Below, piece by piece: positions 10,636 to 19,672 of a DNA stretch of 64,000 nt. Source of the DNA: Gemmataceae bacterium (GTDB taxonomy: Bacteria > Planctomycetota > Planctomycetia > Gemmatales > Gemmataceae); assembly GCA_019748295.1 (NCBI GenBank), contig JAIEPT010000073.1, positions 1-64,000 on the forward strand, given 5' to 3'. The position numbers and the translations under genes are program-made. How positions within the stretch are numbered: the first letter of the stretch is position 1; each line of letters begins with the position of its first letter. The notes beneath the pieces are model-generated. The model saw only the letters and a list, made by a program, of their open reading frames with translations. It was not told where the DNA came from and ran no database searches.

Positions 10636-10737
10636 GATGGTCCTCACGATGCGGCGACAGAAAACGAGATCGCCAAGCAGCACTGCGATTCACTGACGCA
10701 CCATACTGCGCATTGCCCGGCGATTCTTGCTCTCAGA

Positions 10738-10871
10738 TTTGGGCGGCACGGGTGGCACGCCCTGAACGGAGTGAAGGGCGTGGTGAAGCCCGCCAAATGT
10801 CTTATGCAAGTTGGATGCTGCGTCGGCGCCGCTTCCACGCCCTTCACTACGTTCAGGGCGTGCCGCCCAAA
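10738..10871. repeat. Inverted repeat in intergenic gap
   Basis: Arm 10835-10871 (CCACGCCCTTCACTACGTTC and onward) is complementary to 10738-10783, which carries an extra nine bases (GGTGGCACG) near its start. Outside that insertion there is one mismatch in about 37 bases. It lies between the start of the DUF5985 operon and the 3' end of the KaiC-linked kinase, both on the minus strand, so it could be that kinase's transcript end. Confidence 0.7.
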
Positions 10872-10897
10872 CTACCAGGGCGTATCCAACGGGAAAC

Positions 10898-12478
10898 CTA
10901 CACCGAGATCTGTTGGCCCAGATGCTGGTTCCATTCCTTCAAAATGGAAATCAAGGACTGGGGATCAACTGGTTTCTTCAGGTGGTGATCGAAGCCGGCC
11001 TCCAACGCCCGCTTGCGGTCGTTATCCTCGCCGTATCCGGTTACCGCGACAAAGAGGCAGTTCGCGAGCACCGGCATCTGGCGAAGTCGGCCCACCAGTT
11101 CATAGCCATCCATCGTGGGAAGACCGATGTCGCAAACCGCGACGTGCGGCTTGAATGCTTCGACCGATCTCAGCACATCCGCAGGATCGTATTTGCACAT
11201 CACCTCGTGCGAGAAAAAGCTCAGGTACATCGCCAGGGAGTCCGCCGAATCCACGTTGTCGTCGACGATCAACACGCGGAGCGGTTTCGTCGCGGCGGTT
11301 CCGTCGGTTTCGCTTGTCTTCGTCGCCGGCGGCGTCGCATCGAGCGGCAGAGCGGGCAAGCGGATCGTCGCCTCCGCTCCCAGTCCTTCGCCTTCGCTCG
11401 AAAGTTCCACCGACCCGCCGTGCCGTTCGGCCAGCGCTCGCAACACGGTCAATCCGATGCCTAATCCGCCTTGCGTGCGATCCAAGGTGCGTTCGGTCTG
11501 GGCGAAAAGATCGAAGACATTCCGAAGTTGCTCAGCGGAAATCCCCACGCCTGTATCCCGCACGCGAATCTCCGCCGCGCCGCCATCGCGGTTTGCCGAG
11601 ACGATGACGCGTCCTCCCGCCGGGGTGAACTTGAACGAGTTGGAGAGCGCATTGCCGACCATCTGCTGGAAACGAGCCGGGTCCGCGTCGATGTACAGCG
11701 GAGATGCGGGCAGATCGGTCGTGAGTTCGAGCAATCGTTCCTGCGCCATGGGCGCCATCATGGAAACCAACTCGCCAAGAGCCTTCGAGACGTCGAGCGT
11801 TTCCTTGTGCAGCGTGATCCTTCCGCGCGTGATGCGGGCCACGTCAAGCAGATCGTCGACCAATCGCGACATATGAGCCACTTGTCGCGCGATGATGTCT
11901 CGAGCGCGCTCGAATCCGCCGTCTTCAGGGCGCTTGAGCCGAAGCAGTTCGGCGGCACTTCGCATCGGGGCGAGCGGATTGCGAAGCTCGTGAGCGAGCA
12001 TCGCCAGGTACTCGTCCTTGCGGCGATCCGCTTCCATCCGTTGGTGAAGGAGATCGCGAACCTGATACTGCTTGCGACGGGCTCGCAGGGCCATCCTTAC
12101 CGTCGTGATCAACGTGGGGAGCGCCAGCGGCCGGCTGAGGAACGAGAGGTTGCCGAGCCATTCGAGCGAATTTTCCCATGTCGTCGGCGAATCCGCATCT
12201 CCACCCACGAGGATGACGGGCAAATCGCTCCAGGCGGGCTGTTTCGAGATGATGCGCGAAATGCAATCGATCGCGTTTTGCGTGAGCAGTTCGCTGGCGA
12301 TAACGATGCAACCGGCGCCTTTCTCCGCCTCGGCGCAGAGGTCCGGAACCTCGCGGCAATTGCGGCAGCCGAATCCGGCGTCGGCGAGAATGCTGGACGT
12401 GAGCGCGCCGTCGCGGCCGGCCGCCCACACAAGCACTCGCAGATCCAACGCCTCCGACTCATTCACCTTCGACCTCAT
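10898..12478 (-). CDS. Hybrid histidine kinase with degenerate N-terminal receiver, coupled to KaiC-like gene
   Basis: This 526-residue protein has a receiver-like N-terminal domain (about 12-135) in which the usual acceptor position reads CIVIASE, without Asp. HisKA follows (MLAHELRNPLAP, about 162), then HATPase (NALSNSFKF; DTGVGIS; GLGIGL) and a C-terminal receiver (about 400-520; VDDNVDSAD, Asp in AVCDIGLPTMDG, Lys in HHLKKP). Its start overlaps the stop of the KaiC-like gene by four bases (ATGA), so the two are made together. KaiC-like ATPases are often paired with histidine kinases; the pseudo-receiver may be the contact surface, as KaiA- or SasA-type input domains are. No membrane segment is seen. 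Confidence 0.93.
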   Translation of the reverse strand: MRSKVNESEALDLRVLVWAAGRDGALTSSILADAGFGCRNCREVPDLCAEAEKGAGCIVIASELLTQNAIDCISRIISKQPAWSDLPVILVGGDADSPTTWENSLEWLGNLSFLSRPLALPTLITTVRMALRARRKQYQVRDLLHQRMEADRRKDEYLAMLAHELRNPLAPMRSAAELLRLKRPEDGGFERARDIIARQVAHMSRLVDDLLDVARITRGRITLHKETLDVSKALGELVSMMAPMAQERLLELTTDLPASPLYIDADPARFQQMVGNALSNSFKFTPAGGRVIVSANRDGGAAEIRVRDTGVGISAEQLRNVFDLFAQTERTLDRTQGGLGIGLTVLRALAERHGGSVELSSEGEGLGAEATIRLPALPLDATPPATKTSETDGTAATKPLRVLIVDDNVDSADSLAMYLSFFSHEVMCKYDPADVLRSVEAFKPHVAVCDIGLPTMDGYELVGRLRQMPVLANCLFVAVTGYGEDNDRKRALEAGFDHHLKKPVDPQSLISILKEWNQHLGQQISV

Positions 12479-13986
12479 TTCGAAATATTGCTCGAAAGCT
12501 CTGCTGCCTTGCCGATGAACTCCGGCCTGCCGGTGAGTACGCCTTGGAACTCCATGAGCTGTTCCCCGATGTCGATGCCCGACTGACCGATCGACATCTC
12601 ACGAATGTGAACCTGGTGGGGACCAGTTCGCTTTTTCACCACGGAAATGGCGCGTCGCACGGCGCCGAAAGCCTCGAAATACCGAAGAAGCAGCACGTCG
12701 TCGGCCAGATAGCTGACGTCCACGGGCGCCACCACGCTTTCGCCCACGACTCCATGCTGCGGGAGCGTGAGAATGGTGACGACGTTCTTGTGGCTTAGAT
12801 ACGTCAGCAATTCATGCAGATGCGTCGTGAGAAACCGCTCCTCGGGCATCGCCGAAAGATAGCCGCTCAGCGAATCGATGACGACGACATTCGCCTTCTC
12901 TTTTTCGACTCGGTCCATCAATAGATGGGCGAATTGGCCGGGCGAGAATTCCGCCGCCTCGATCCGACGTATCGACAGCGAGCCTTCGTCCTGATAGCGG
13001 CTGACGTTGAGGCCGAGCTTGTTGCCGCGAGTGCGGAAGGCGCGAACGGTCTCGTCGAAAATGAAGATCGCCGCCTTCTCGCCTCGTGCCGCGGCCGCGG
13101 TGGCGAAGCTGGTGGCGAGCGTGCTCTTGCCGACGCCCGCGGGGCCCATGATCAGCAAACTCGTGCCTCGATCGATTCCGCCCCCCAGGAGGTCGTTCAG
13201 CGCTGGCACGCCGCTGCTTACCAGCTCATCGGGCAGATCCTCGAGGTGTTCAGCCGCGACGAGACGCGGATAGACGTCGATCCCGCCCGTCTTGATGGAG
13301 AAATCGTGGAAGCCGTCGCGAAATGGGATGCCGCGCATCTTGTGAACGCGCAAACGCCGACGCTGTCCGCCATAGTCAGGAGCGTCCAAGTGAAGCGTCA
13401 TGTAACCATGCACAAGCGCCTCAGCCTGGATGTCGCCAGGTTGGCCACGCGTCGCTTCCTGCATCAAAATCGCCGTACATCCCTGGACGGCGAGAAACTC
13501 CCGAAACGTCAGAACTTGCCTTCGATATCTCAAGGCATCCCGGGCCAACAGCTTGATATCGGAAAACGGATCGAACACCACGCGAGTGGGCTTGTGGCGC
13601 TCGATGGCTTGGAGGATCGACTTCGTGGTTTCGTTCAGTTCCACATCGGCGGGCGAAAAGAAGGAATACTGGCCCTCCGCCTTGAACATGTCGTCGGATA
13701 CCACCAAATTCAGAATCTCGACGCCGTCAAGCAACCAACCGTGCGAACGAGCGGTGTCTTGCAATTCGCGCTCGGTTTCGGACAGGGTGATCCAGAGCGT
13801 ATTCTCCCCTTTCCGCCGCCCCTCAAGGATGAAATGAAGCCCTAAGGTCGTCTTCCCCGCCCCCGCTTCGCCTTCAATCAGGTACATATGCCGCGCAGGA
13901 AACCCCCCGCCCAAAATCTCGTCGAATCCTGGAATTCCGGTCGCGGTTCGCTCGATGTCCGTGGGCTTCAGTGAGTGAGTCGGCAT
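12475..13986 (-). CDS. KaiC-like double-domain RecA-fold ATPase
   Basis: The 503-residue protein contains two KaiC domains. Each starts with a G-F/V-P-x-LDxxLGGG-like motif (GIPGFDEILGGGFP; GVPALNDLLGGGI) followed by a Walker A (GEAGAGKTT about 41; GPAGVGKST about 286) and a Walker B-like strand (RVVFDPFS; VVVIDSLSG). Such proteins are ATPases that form hexamers and act as signalling switches rather than necessarily clocks; no KaiA or KaiB is visible here. The gene heads a two-gene operon with the hybrid kinase. The ATG at 13986 is the only good start. Circadian function is not supported by the window. Confidence 0.92.
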   Translation of the reverse strand: MPTHSLKPTDIERTATGIPGFDEILGGGFPARHMYLIEGEAGAGKTTLGLHFILEGRRKGENTLWITLSETERELQDTARSHGWLLDGVEILNLVVSDDMFKAEGQYSFFSPADVELNETTKSILQAIERHKPTRVVFDPFSDIKLLARDALRYRRQVLTFREFLAVQGCTAILMQEATRGQPGDIQAEALVHGYMTLHLDAPDYGGQRRRLRVHKMRGIPFRDGFHDFSIKTGGIDVYPRLVAAEHLEDLPDELVSSGVPALNDLLGGGIDRGTSLLIMGPAGVGKSTLATSFATAAAARGEKAAIFIFDETVRAFRTRGNKLGLNVSRYQDEGSLSIRRIEAAEFSPGQFAHLLMDRVEKEKANVVVIDSLSGYLSAMPEERFLTTHLHELLTYLSHKNVVTILTLPQHGVVGESVVAPVDVSYLADDVLLLRYFEAFGAVRRAISVVKKRTGPHQVHIREMSIGQSGIDIGEQLMEFQGVLTGRPEFIGKAAELSSNISK

Positions 13987-14227
13987 GAATGTTCCTTCAA
14001 CCTCTCGAAGTAAGGAATGGGACTGCTTGCATTAAGCTAGTGGCTGCACCGGTGGTCGGCGAAAATCGCAGTTCCCTCGCAAAAGCGACTCAATTCGTCC
14101 ACATTTAGAGACGAAGATGCCCGCTGCAACCACCCCTCCTAGCAACCCTCGCGCCAATATTTCGACTACTTCGGATAGCCTGTTTTCGCGACGTCAAAAC
14201 CGATCGAAAGGTTTTTGCTGAATGCAG

Positions 14228-16396
14228 TTACCAGCCAATCGACAAGGTAGGCAAAATGTTCGCGTAATCATCCGTCCAAGCGGCCAAATCGCCGCTCGCC
14301 CTTGCACGCGGCCACGAGCCCCGCACGTTTGCAGGAATGTCCTCTTCCTTCCTCGCGACCACGATCCACACGGAAGCACGGCGACCGTTCTCGTACTCTT
14401 CGTCCGCCATATCGTTGCGGTTCTCCGCTTTCATGCGGCATGCCCACCCACGCTCGGCTGCATGCTTGGCCACCACCGGTTCCAGATCAAGGAAGCGGTT
14501 GGAGACATGCACGAGAAGCAACCCGCCCGGCCCGAGACGGCGGTCGTAAATGTCCATGGCTTCGGACGTCAGCAGGTGGATGGGGATCGCATCGGAGCCG
14601 AATGCGTCGATCAGCAGCGCGCCGAGCGTGTCCTTGGAATGGGCGAGCGAAAGACGCGCATCGCCCAGTTCGACATCCACTTTCCCCTTGGCGTCCTCCA
14701 GATAGGTGAAATATTTCCGATCTCGCGAAAGCGACACGACTGTCGAATCGATTTCGAAAAACGTGAAGTGCTGACCTTTCTCCGCATACGCGGCCAATGA
14801 GCCGGTACCCAGGCCGACGACGCCGACCCGTTCACGCCGGACATCGCCTTCGAGCCCTTTCATCACCTGACCGACGGGCCCTTTGCGGTGGTAGTAGGTC
14901 AGCGGCTCGTAGCGCAAATCACCGCTCGTCGCCTGCATGCCGTGCAGGGTGCTGCCGTGAAGCAATTGGCGGAAGCCCTCCTTCTCCGTCACTCGCAAGC
15001 TGCCGAAGAAGCTGCGCGTCCGCTCAAGCACCGCCCCCTGCGGCTCGGGATGGAACAGCATAGCGAGGAATACCGCCGCCATGCCCAACCCGAAGCGCCA
15101 CGGCCGATCCGCGAAGAGGAACACCGCGACCAACGCCGGGCCGCAAACCGTCGCGGGGTGGATGTCGTTCCTTTCGAGCACGGACGAGGCGAGCGGATAA
15201 ACAATCGGGATTGCGACAAGCAGAAGCAGGAAGACGGCCGCCGGGATGACGGCATCGGCCCAGATGAACCCATCCCCCTTCTCGCGCGGCAACAGAAGGC
15301 CCAGGGCAACCAGCATTAGCGGATATTCATACGGCCCTCGGAAAAATATCGGCCCCACCAGGCCATTGAGCGAGCCGCCGAGCACTCCGCCCAGCGCAAG
15401 GCAGAAGTAAAACGCCGTGAGATGCGAAGGATCCGGTCGCCGGGCCGCGAGTACGCCGTGGCAATACATGGCGAGGACGAAGAACCCGCCCAGGTGCAAC
15501 ATCAACACCAAGGGCAACGGTTCGGAGGCTTGAATAAGCACGCCGATCGCGAGCGCCACGGCAGCGAGCGGCGCCCAGCGGATCATCAATTCATGAAACC
15601 CAGCGGAATGTCCTGATCGGAACACCAGTGCGAAGGTGAGCAAATACAGGCCAAGCGGCATCACCCAGAGCAGCGGGATCGGCGCCACGTCCGTTGTGAG
15701 AAAAGTCGTCACGCTCAGCATCAAGCTCGATGGCACGATCGCCAGCGCGACCCACATCGCCATCTGCTGCCATGTCGGCGCCGGGCCTGCGGGCTTGGCA
15801 GCCGCATCCGCTTGTGCCGGTCGGCTTTGCAGCATCGCCGCCATGCACGCCGCGGAGCAGATGCCGAGGATTAAAAACCCCCATCGCCATGCGTTGAACT
15901 GCTGGCTCAACGAAAACAACGGCTCCACCAGTAGCGGATACGCGAGCAAACCCGCGAAGCTGCCGAGGTTGCTCGCCGCGTAGAGGAAGTAAGGATCGCG
16001 CTGTGCCGTCCCCGCGTACCACTTCTGAAAAAGCGGCCCGCTTGCCGACAGCAATGCGAACGGCAATCCCGCACTCAGCAGCAAAACGCCGACAAGCCAG
16101 AGTGCCGGCTGCGAAGGCGACGCTGCGGGTTCCTCCAATCGGATCGGCAGCAGAAAGAAAGCCGCCGCCAACGCCGCGACATGCAGCACCGCATGCAGCC
16201 GAACGCCCAGCCATCGCGGCCCCAGATGGGCGAGCCCATAACCCGCTAGCAGCCCGGCCTGGAAGAAGAGCATGCACGTGGCCCAGACGCTCGGGGCCCC
16301 GCCGAGGAACGGCAGCACGCGCCGCCCCACCATCGGTTGCACGAGCATGAGCAGGACGGAACTGACGAGAATCGCCGCGGAAAAAAGCCACTGCAT
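14228..16396 (-). CDS. Multi-spanning membrane protein fused to spermidine synthase-like domain
   Basis: This 722-residue protein has a long N-terminal membrane portion (roughly 12 or more helices to about residue 440) similar to the fused MFS/spermidine synthase family. The C-terminal domain carries the Rossmann SAM-binding motif VVGLGTGSLAAYA (about 524) with the acidic residue at FFEIDSTV, followed by VELGDARLSL and LLIDAFGSD, as in spermidine synthases. I infer an aminopropyl- or methyl-transfer-like activity at the membrane, but the substrate is unknown and polyamine synthesis is unproven. It stands alone, divergent from the DUF805 gene. Confidence 0.85.
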   Translation of the reverse strand: MQWLFSAAILVSSVLLMLVQPMVGRRVLPFLGGAPSVWATCMLFFQAGLLAGYGLAHLGPRWLGVRLHAVLHVAALAAAFFLLPIRLEEPAASPSQPALWLVGVLLLSAGLPFALLSASGPLFQKWYAGTAQRDPYFLYAASNLGSFAGLLAYPLLVEPLFSLSQQFNAWRWGFLILGICSAACMAAMLQSRPAQADAAAKPAGPAPTWQQMAMWVALAIVPSSLMLSVTTFLTTDVAPIPLLWVMPLGLYLLTFALVFRSGHSAGFHELMIRWAPLAAVALAIGVLIQASEPLPLVLMLHLGGFFVLAMYCHGVLAARRPDPSHLTAFYFCLALGGVLGGSLNGLVGPIFFRGPYEYPLMLVALGLLLPREKGDGFIWADAVIPAAVFLLLLVAIPIVYPLASSVLERNDIHPATVCGPALVAVFLFADRPWRFGLGMAAVFLAMLFHPEPQGAVLERTRSFFGSLRVTEKEGFRQLLHGSTLHGMQATSGDLRYEPLTYYHRKGPVGQVMKGLEGDVRRERVGVVGLGTGSLAAYAEKGQHFTFFEIDSTVVSLSRDRKYFTYLEDAKGKVDVELGDARLSLAHSKDTLGALLIDAFGSDAIPIHLLTSEAMDIYDRRLGPGGLLLVHVSNRFLDLEPVVAKHAAERGWACRMKAENRNDMADEEYENGRRASVWIVVARKEEDIPANVRGSWPRARASGDLAAWTDDYANILPTLSIGW

Positions 16397-16533
16397 GAAA
16401 TGCGTCTCACGTCGGAACGCGATACCGGCACGTGGTTCAGTACTACGGATGCAGCCAGACGATTGACAGACGGCAACAAATCAGGAAGAATCCGGCCATC
16501 CCTGCGGCAGTCGGCGAAGCGAGGACGTTCGAA

Positions 16534-17088
16534 ATGAAGTGGTATCTTTTGATCTGGAAGCGTTATGCCGAGTTCGGCGGACGCTCGCGGCGGGCCGAGT
16601 ATTGGTTCGCCTTCCTTTTCAACATGCTCTTTCAATTCCTCGTTGTCGGCGTCGGCATGGTCCTCCTTCCGCCGCTGGTGGCCGGATCTTCGCGCGTAGC
16701 CGCCCTTTTCATCGGACTGGCATCGATGGCGGCATTCGGCATCTATTCAATCGCAGCCTTCGTTCCATCGATTGCCGTGACGGTCCGGCGGCTTCATGAC
16801 ACGGGTCGAAGCGGTTGGAATCTCCTCTTCGCCCTCATCCCCATCGTGGGGCCAATCCTGCTGATCGTCTGGCTGGCTCAGGAGGGCGAACCGGGAACCA
16901 ACCAGTGGGGTTCCAATCCGCGAACGCGGGAGTGGGGGGAGACGGAAGAGAATCCGCACGTCGATATCTACATTCAAGCCAAGCAAGCAAACGTTCGCCC
17001 CGGCGACACCTGCAACACCTGCGGCGCCCGCCTCGCGAAGAAGGAACAAGCCGTCGGCGTCTGCACGTCCTGCATGGCCCGGGCTTAG
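16534..17088 (+). CDS. DUF805 membrane protein with C-terminal zinc ribbon
   Basis: The 184-residue protein has the DUF805 signature: MKWYLLIWKRYAEFGGRSRR-type N-terminus (FGGRSRRAEYW), membrane helices, VRRLHDTGRSGW, then a helix ending LLIVWLAQEGEPGTN. After a polar linker the C-terminus carries CNTCGARL and CTSC, a probable four-Cys zinc ribbon not usual in the family. I chose the ATG at 16534 because homology starts there; the frame is open from 16432 but that part looks non-coding. Function of DUF805 proteins is unknown. Confidence 0.87.
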   Translation: MKWYLLIWKRYAEFGGRSRRAEYWFAFLFNMLFQFLVVGVGMVLLPPLVAGSSRVAALFIGLASMAAFGIYSIAAFVPSIAVTVRRLHDTGRSGWNLLFALIPIVGPILLIVWLAQEGEPGTNQWGSNPRTREWGETEENPHVDIYIQAKQANVRPGDTCNTCGARLAKKEQAVGVCTSCMARA

Positions 17089-17350
17089 AGAGCAATAATA
17101 ATCGCTCTCCGCGTGAAGTCAGCGGCGATGCAAGGTCAGACCGCCGCGGAAACAAGCTTATATAGCTTGTTGGAAAACTCTCCGAAATCAACTCGACAAG
17201 TCAGATCCATTTGGTCGCCAAGAAAGGCGGGCTAGGCGGCATTGGATCGAGTGCCGAAATCGCGACCGATTTGCGGTAGCCTCACCGCGTTCGGCGTGAG
17301 AAAATTCGCTGCGTGCTTATTCGGAAACTTGATTCGGCAAAGGTTCGCTC

Positions 17351-18619
17351 ATGAAGCAGTGCGTGGCACTTGTTGCTTGGGTCGTCATCGTCGGCAGCGG
17401 GTTAATCGCGGCGGAGCCAAGCGGCTCTTCGCCGTGGCCTCAATTCCGCGGGCCGACGGGCCAAGGGATTGTCGAAGGCAAGCTTCCCACGAGTTGGGGC
17501 GAAGGGAAGAATATCGCCTGGAAGACGCCGATTCCGGGCAAGGGTTGGTCGTCCCCGGTCATCGCGGCAGGCAAAGCCTGGGTCACGACGGCCGTATCCG
17601 ACAAGGGCGGATCGGTGAGTTTTCGCGTGCTCGGCATCGACCTGCAATCGGGCGAAGTGAAGCACAACGTCGAGTTGTTCGCCACGCCGAAAGGCCCGTC
17701 GCTGCATGCCCGCAACACGGCCGCATCGCCTACGCCAGTCGTTATCGGCAATCGCGTCATTGCTTCGTTCGGCGGCGATGGCGTCGGCTGCATTGATGCG
17801 AAGACGGGCGAGGTGCTTTGGAAGAACGACGACCTCCGCGTGAACTACATGACCGGCCCAGCAAGTTCGCCCGCCCCCTACAAGGATATGGTCATTATTC
17901 CCTGCGACGGCGCCGACGTTCAGTTCGCTATCGCCCTCGATGCCGCGACCGGCAAGCAACGCTGGAAGAAGGAACGGCCGATCGCGGCGACGCGCAAATC
18001 GCTCGACGAACGCCGAGCGTTTTCGTCGCCGCTTGTCATTACGGTGGGGAAGCAGGACCAGGTGGTCATGCCGGGTTCGCATTGCGTCTACAGCTATGAC
18101 CCGAATACGGGCGACGAACGATGGCGCGTCCGCTATACGGGTTTTTCCAACGTGCCTCGTCCGGTCTTCGCTCATGATCTCGTGTACCTCACGAGCGGGT
18201 TCGGCAATCACGAAATGATGGCGATTCGTCCCGACGGCAAAGGCGACGTCACCGACACCCACGTCGCCTGGAAGCAGAAAAAGGCGATCCCGAACATCCC
18301 CTCCCCTGCCATCGTCGGCGACCGCATGTACCTGATCGGCGACAAGGGCGTGCTCAGTTGCCTCGACGTCAAGACCGGCGCGCAGAAATGGACCGAACGC
18401 ATCTCCGGCTCTTTTTCCGCCTCGCCGATGGTGGCCGGCAATACCATCTATATCTTTAGCGACGAGGGCTTCACGATCTTGTTCGAAGCCGGCGACGAGT
18501 TCAAGCAGTTCGCCCGCAACGAACTGACGGGCCGCATCCAGGCGAGCCCTGCAGTCGTCGATGGAAGCCTTATCCTTCGCACTGATGCCAATCTGTATCG
18601 CATCCGCGAAACGAAGTGA
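17351..18619 (+). CDS. Secreted PQQ-like beta-propeller protein
   Basis: The 422-residue protein starts with a Sec signal peptide (hydrophobic core VALVAWVVIVGSGLIA, cleavage near AAEP). The mature part has WPQFRGPTGQGI, characteristic of the planctomycete PQQ-like propeller family, and repeated blades with A-A-x-G-x/D-x-x-T/S-G-x-x-x-W patterns (DAKTGEVLWK, DAATGKQRWK, DPNTGDERWR, DVKTGAQKW). These proteins often resemble dehydrogenase or BamB propellers but lack a visible PQQ-binding catalytic set here, so I call a binding or scaffold role only. It is single, with an inverted repeat 13 bases after its stop. Confidence 0.9.
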   Translation: MKQCVALVAWVVIVGSGLIAAEPSGSSPWPQFRGPTGQGIVEGKLPTSWGEGKNIAWKTPIPGKGWSSPVIAAGKAWVTTAVSDKGGSVSFRVLGIDLQSGEVKHNVELFATPKGPSLHARNTAASPTPVVIGNRVIASFGGDGVGCIDAKTGEVLWKNDDLRVNYMTGPASSPAPYKDMVIIPCDGADVQFAIALDAATGKQRWKKERPIAATRKSLDERRAFSSPLVITVGKQDQVVMPGSHCVYSYDPNTGDERWRVRYTGFSNVPRPVFAHDLVYLTSGFGNHEMMAIRPDGKGDVTDTHVAWKQKKAIPNIPSPAIVGDRMYLIGDKGVLSCLDVKTGAQKWTERISGSFSASPMVAGNTIYIFSDEGFTILFEAGDEFKQFARNELTGRIQASPAVVDGSLILRTDANLYRIRETK

Positions 18620-18631
18620 TCACGGTGTTCG

Positions 18632-18737
18632 CCAAGCCCAGGGGCGACCGTAGGGAACTCCTGGGATCGGAGTGTCGAAGCGAGACGTCATTTCGGCCTG
18701 GAACCCAGGAGCTCGCTGCGCTCGCCCCTGGGCTTGG
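18632..18737. repeat. Inverted repeat between convergent genes
   Basis: Bases 18632-18668 (starting CCAAGCCCAGGGGCGA) pair with 18701-18737 (ending TCGCCCCTGGGCTTGG); the outer 16 bases are perfect and the inner part has a few mismatches. It sits between the 3' ends of the propeller gene and yceH, where a bidirectional terminator would be expected. Confidence 0.8.
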
Positions 18738-18748
18738 AACATGCGTCT

Positions 18749-19447
18749 TCAAATACCTCCCAGCTTCGCTTGCAAGTCGCTCAGATTGGCTTCCAATCGG
18801 CGGACGGTTTCCTTCAGCTCATCCAGTTCCCGCCGAAGTTCGGCCAACTCGCTGCGAGATTCCACGGCGCCTGCTGACGGTGCAGCCGTTCGCGGGGCTG
18901 CGTCCTCGGTCGGCGCGGCGGCGTGGAGGCGGGCGAGTTCGGCGGGGGCGTGAAAGCCGTGGGTAATCAGCGTGCCGCGACGGCCTTCGGGCCCGAGCAA
19001 GACGACGAGTTTCCGCTGCACGAGCGGCGTCAAATGCGTGCGGAGAGCGGCCACGTCCTCAATCGGTTCCATACGTGCCGCCCTGCCCCGCAACTCGCCT
19101 TCCGTTTGCGGCCCGCGCAGCAAGAGTTCCGCAAGGATCGCGAGTTCGACCTTCTCGACCTCCCACACCGCATACATCTGGTGCTTGAACCGGTCCACCC
19201 GACCCCCGGTGATGCGGATGATCAGTCCCTTTTTCTGCAAGCCGGCAAGCGTCTGCTCCACGGCGTCATCCGTCAAATTCATGACCGGATCACGGTTGCT
19301 CTTCTGATTGCTGCCGGTGGTGAGTCCATTGAGCGACATGGGGTAGGCTTCGGGCGTCGTCTTCGCCTTTTCGACAAGCACGCCAAGCACACGGCGCTCG
19401 AGGAGGCCGAGCGGTTCCCAGGTTTTGGTTTCGGCGGATTCGGACAT
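18749..19447 (-). CDS. yceH: YceH/UPF0502 family protein (DUF480)
   Basis: The 232-residue protein matches the YceH family: LLERRVLGVLVEKAKTTPEAYPMSLN-type start, TGSNQKSNRDPVM, a second winged-helix half with LAELLLRGPQTEGELRGRA, and a C-terminal coiled coil (ELAELRRELDELKETVRRLE). Two tandem winged-helix folds are known for this family; its role is not established. The chosen ATG at 19447 gives the conserved N-terminus; upstream in-frame sequence has no family match. The Ala/Pro-rich stretch before the coiled coil is a linker. Confidence 0.9.
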   Translation of the reverse strand: MSESAETKTWEPLGLLERRVLGVLVEKAKTTPEAYPMSLNGLTTGSNQKSNRDPVMNLTDDAVEQTLAGLQKKGLIIRITGGRVDRFKHQMYAVWEVEKVELAILAELLLRGPQTEGELRGRAARMEPIEDVAALRTHLTPLVQRKLVVLLGPEGRRGTLITHGFHAPAELARLHAAAPTEDAAPRTAAPSAGAVESRSELAELRRELDELKETVRRLEANLSDLQAKLGGI

Positions 19448-19672
19448 CGCGGCGCTCCGTGAGAGATGCTGACGATGGTACGCGCGGGGGCACTCGACCG
19501 CAACCAGGTGCTCGGCGAGAGGGCAGCTGCGCGGCGAAAATTCTTTCGGCATTTTGTCTTGCGGCGAGCGCACGCAGGGCTTACGATGACCTTCGGATGG
19601 CGCCGCATCGCGCGGGCCGTCTCCTGCCTACACTCCTGCCTTCTGCCTGCCAAAACTTAGGGGGGTTCTTCC

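Noticed and set aside
12475-13986. Circadian clock kaiABC locus
   Set aside because: KaiA and KaiB are absent; KaiC-like proteins alone are common signalling ATPases.
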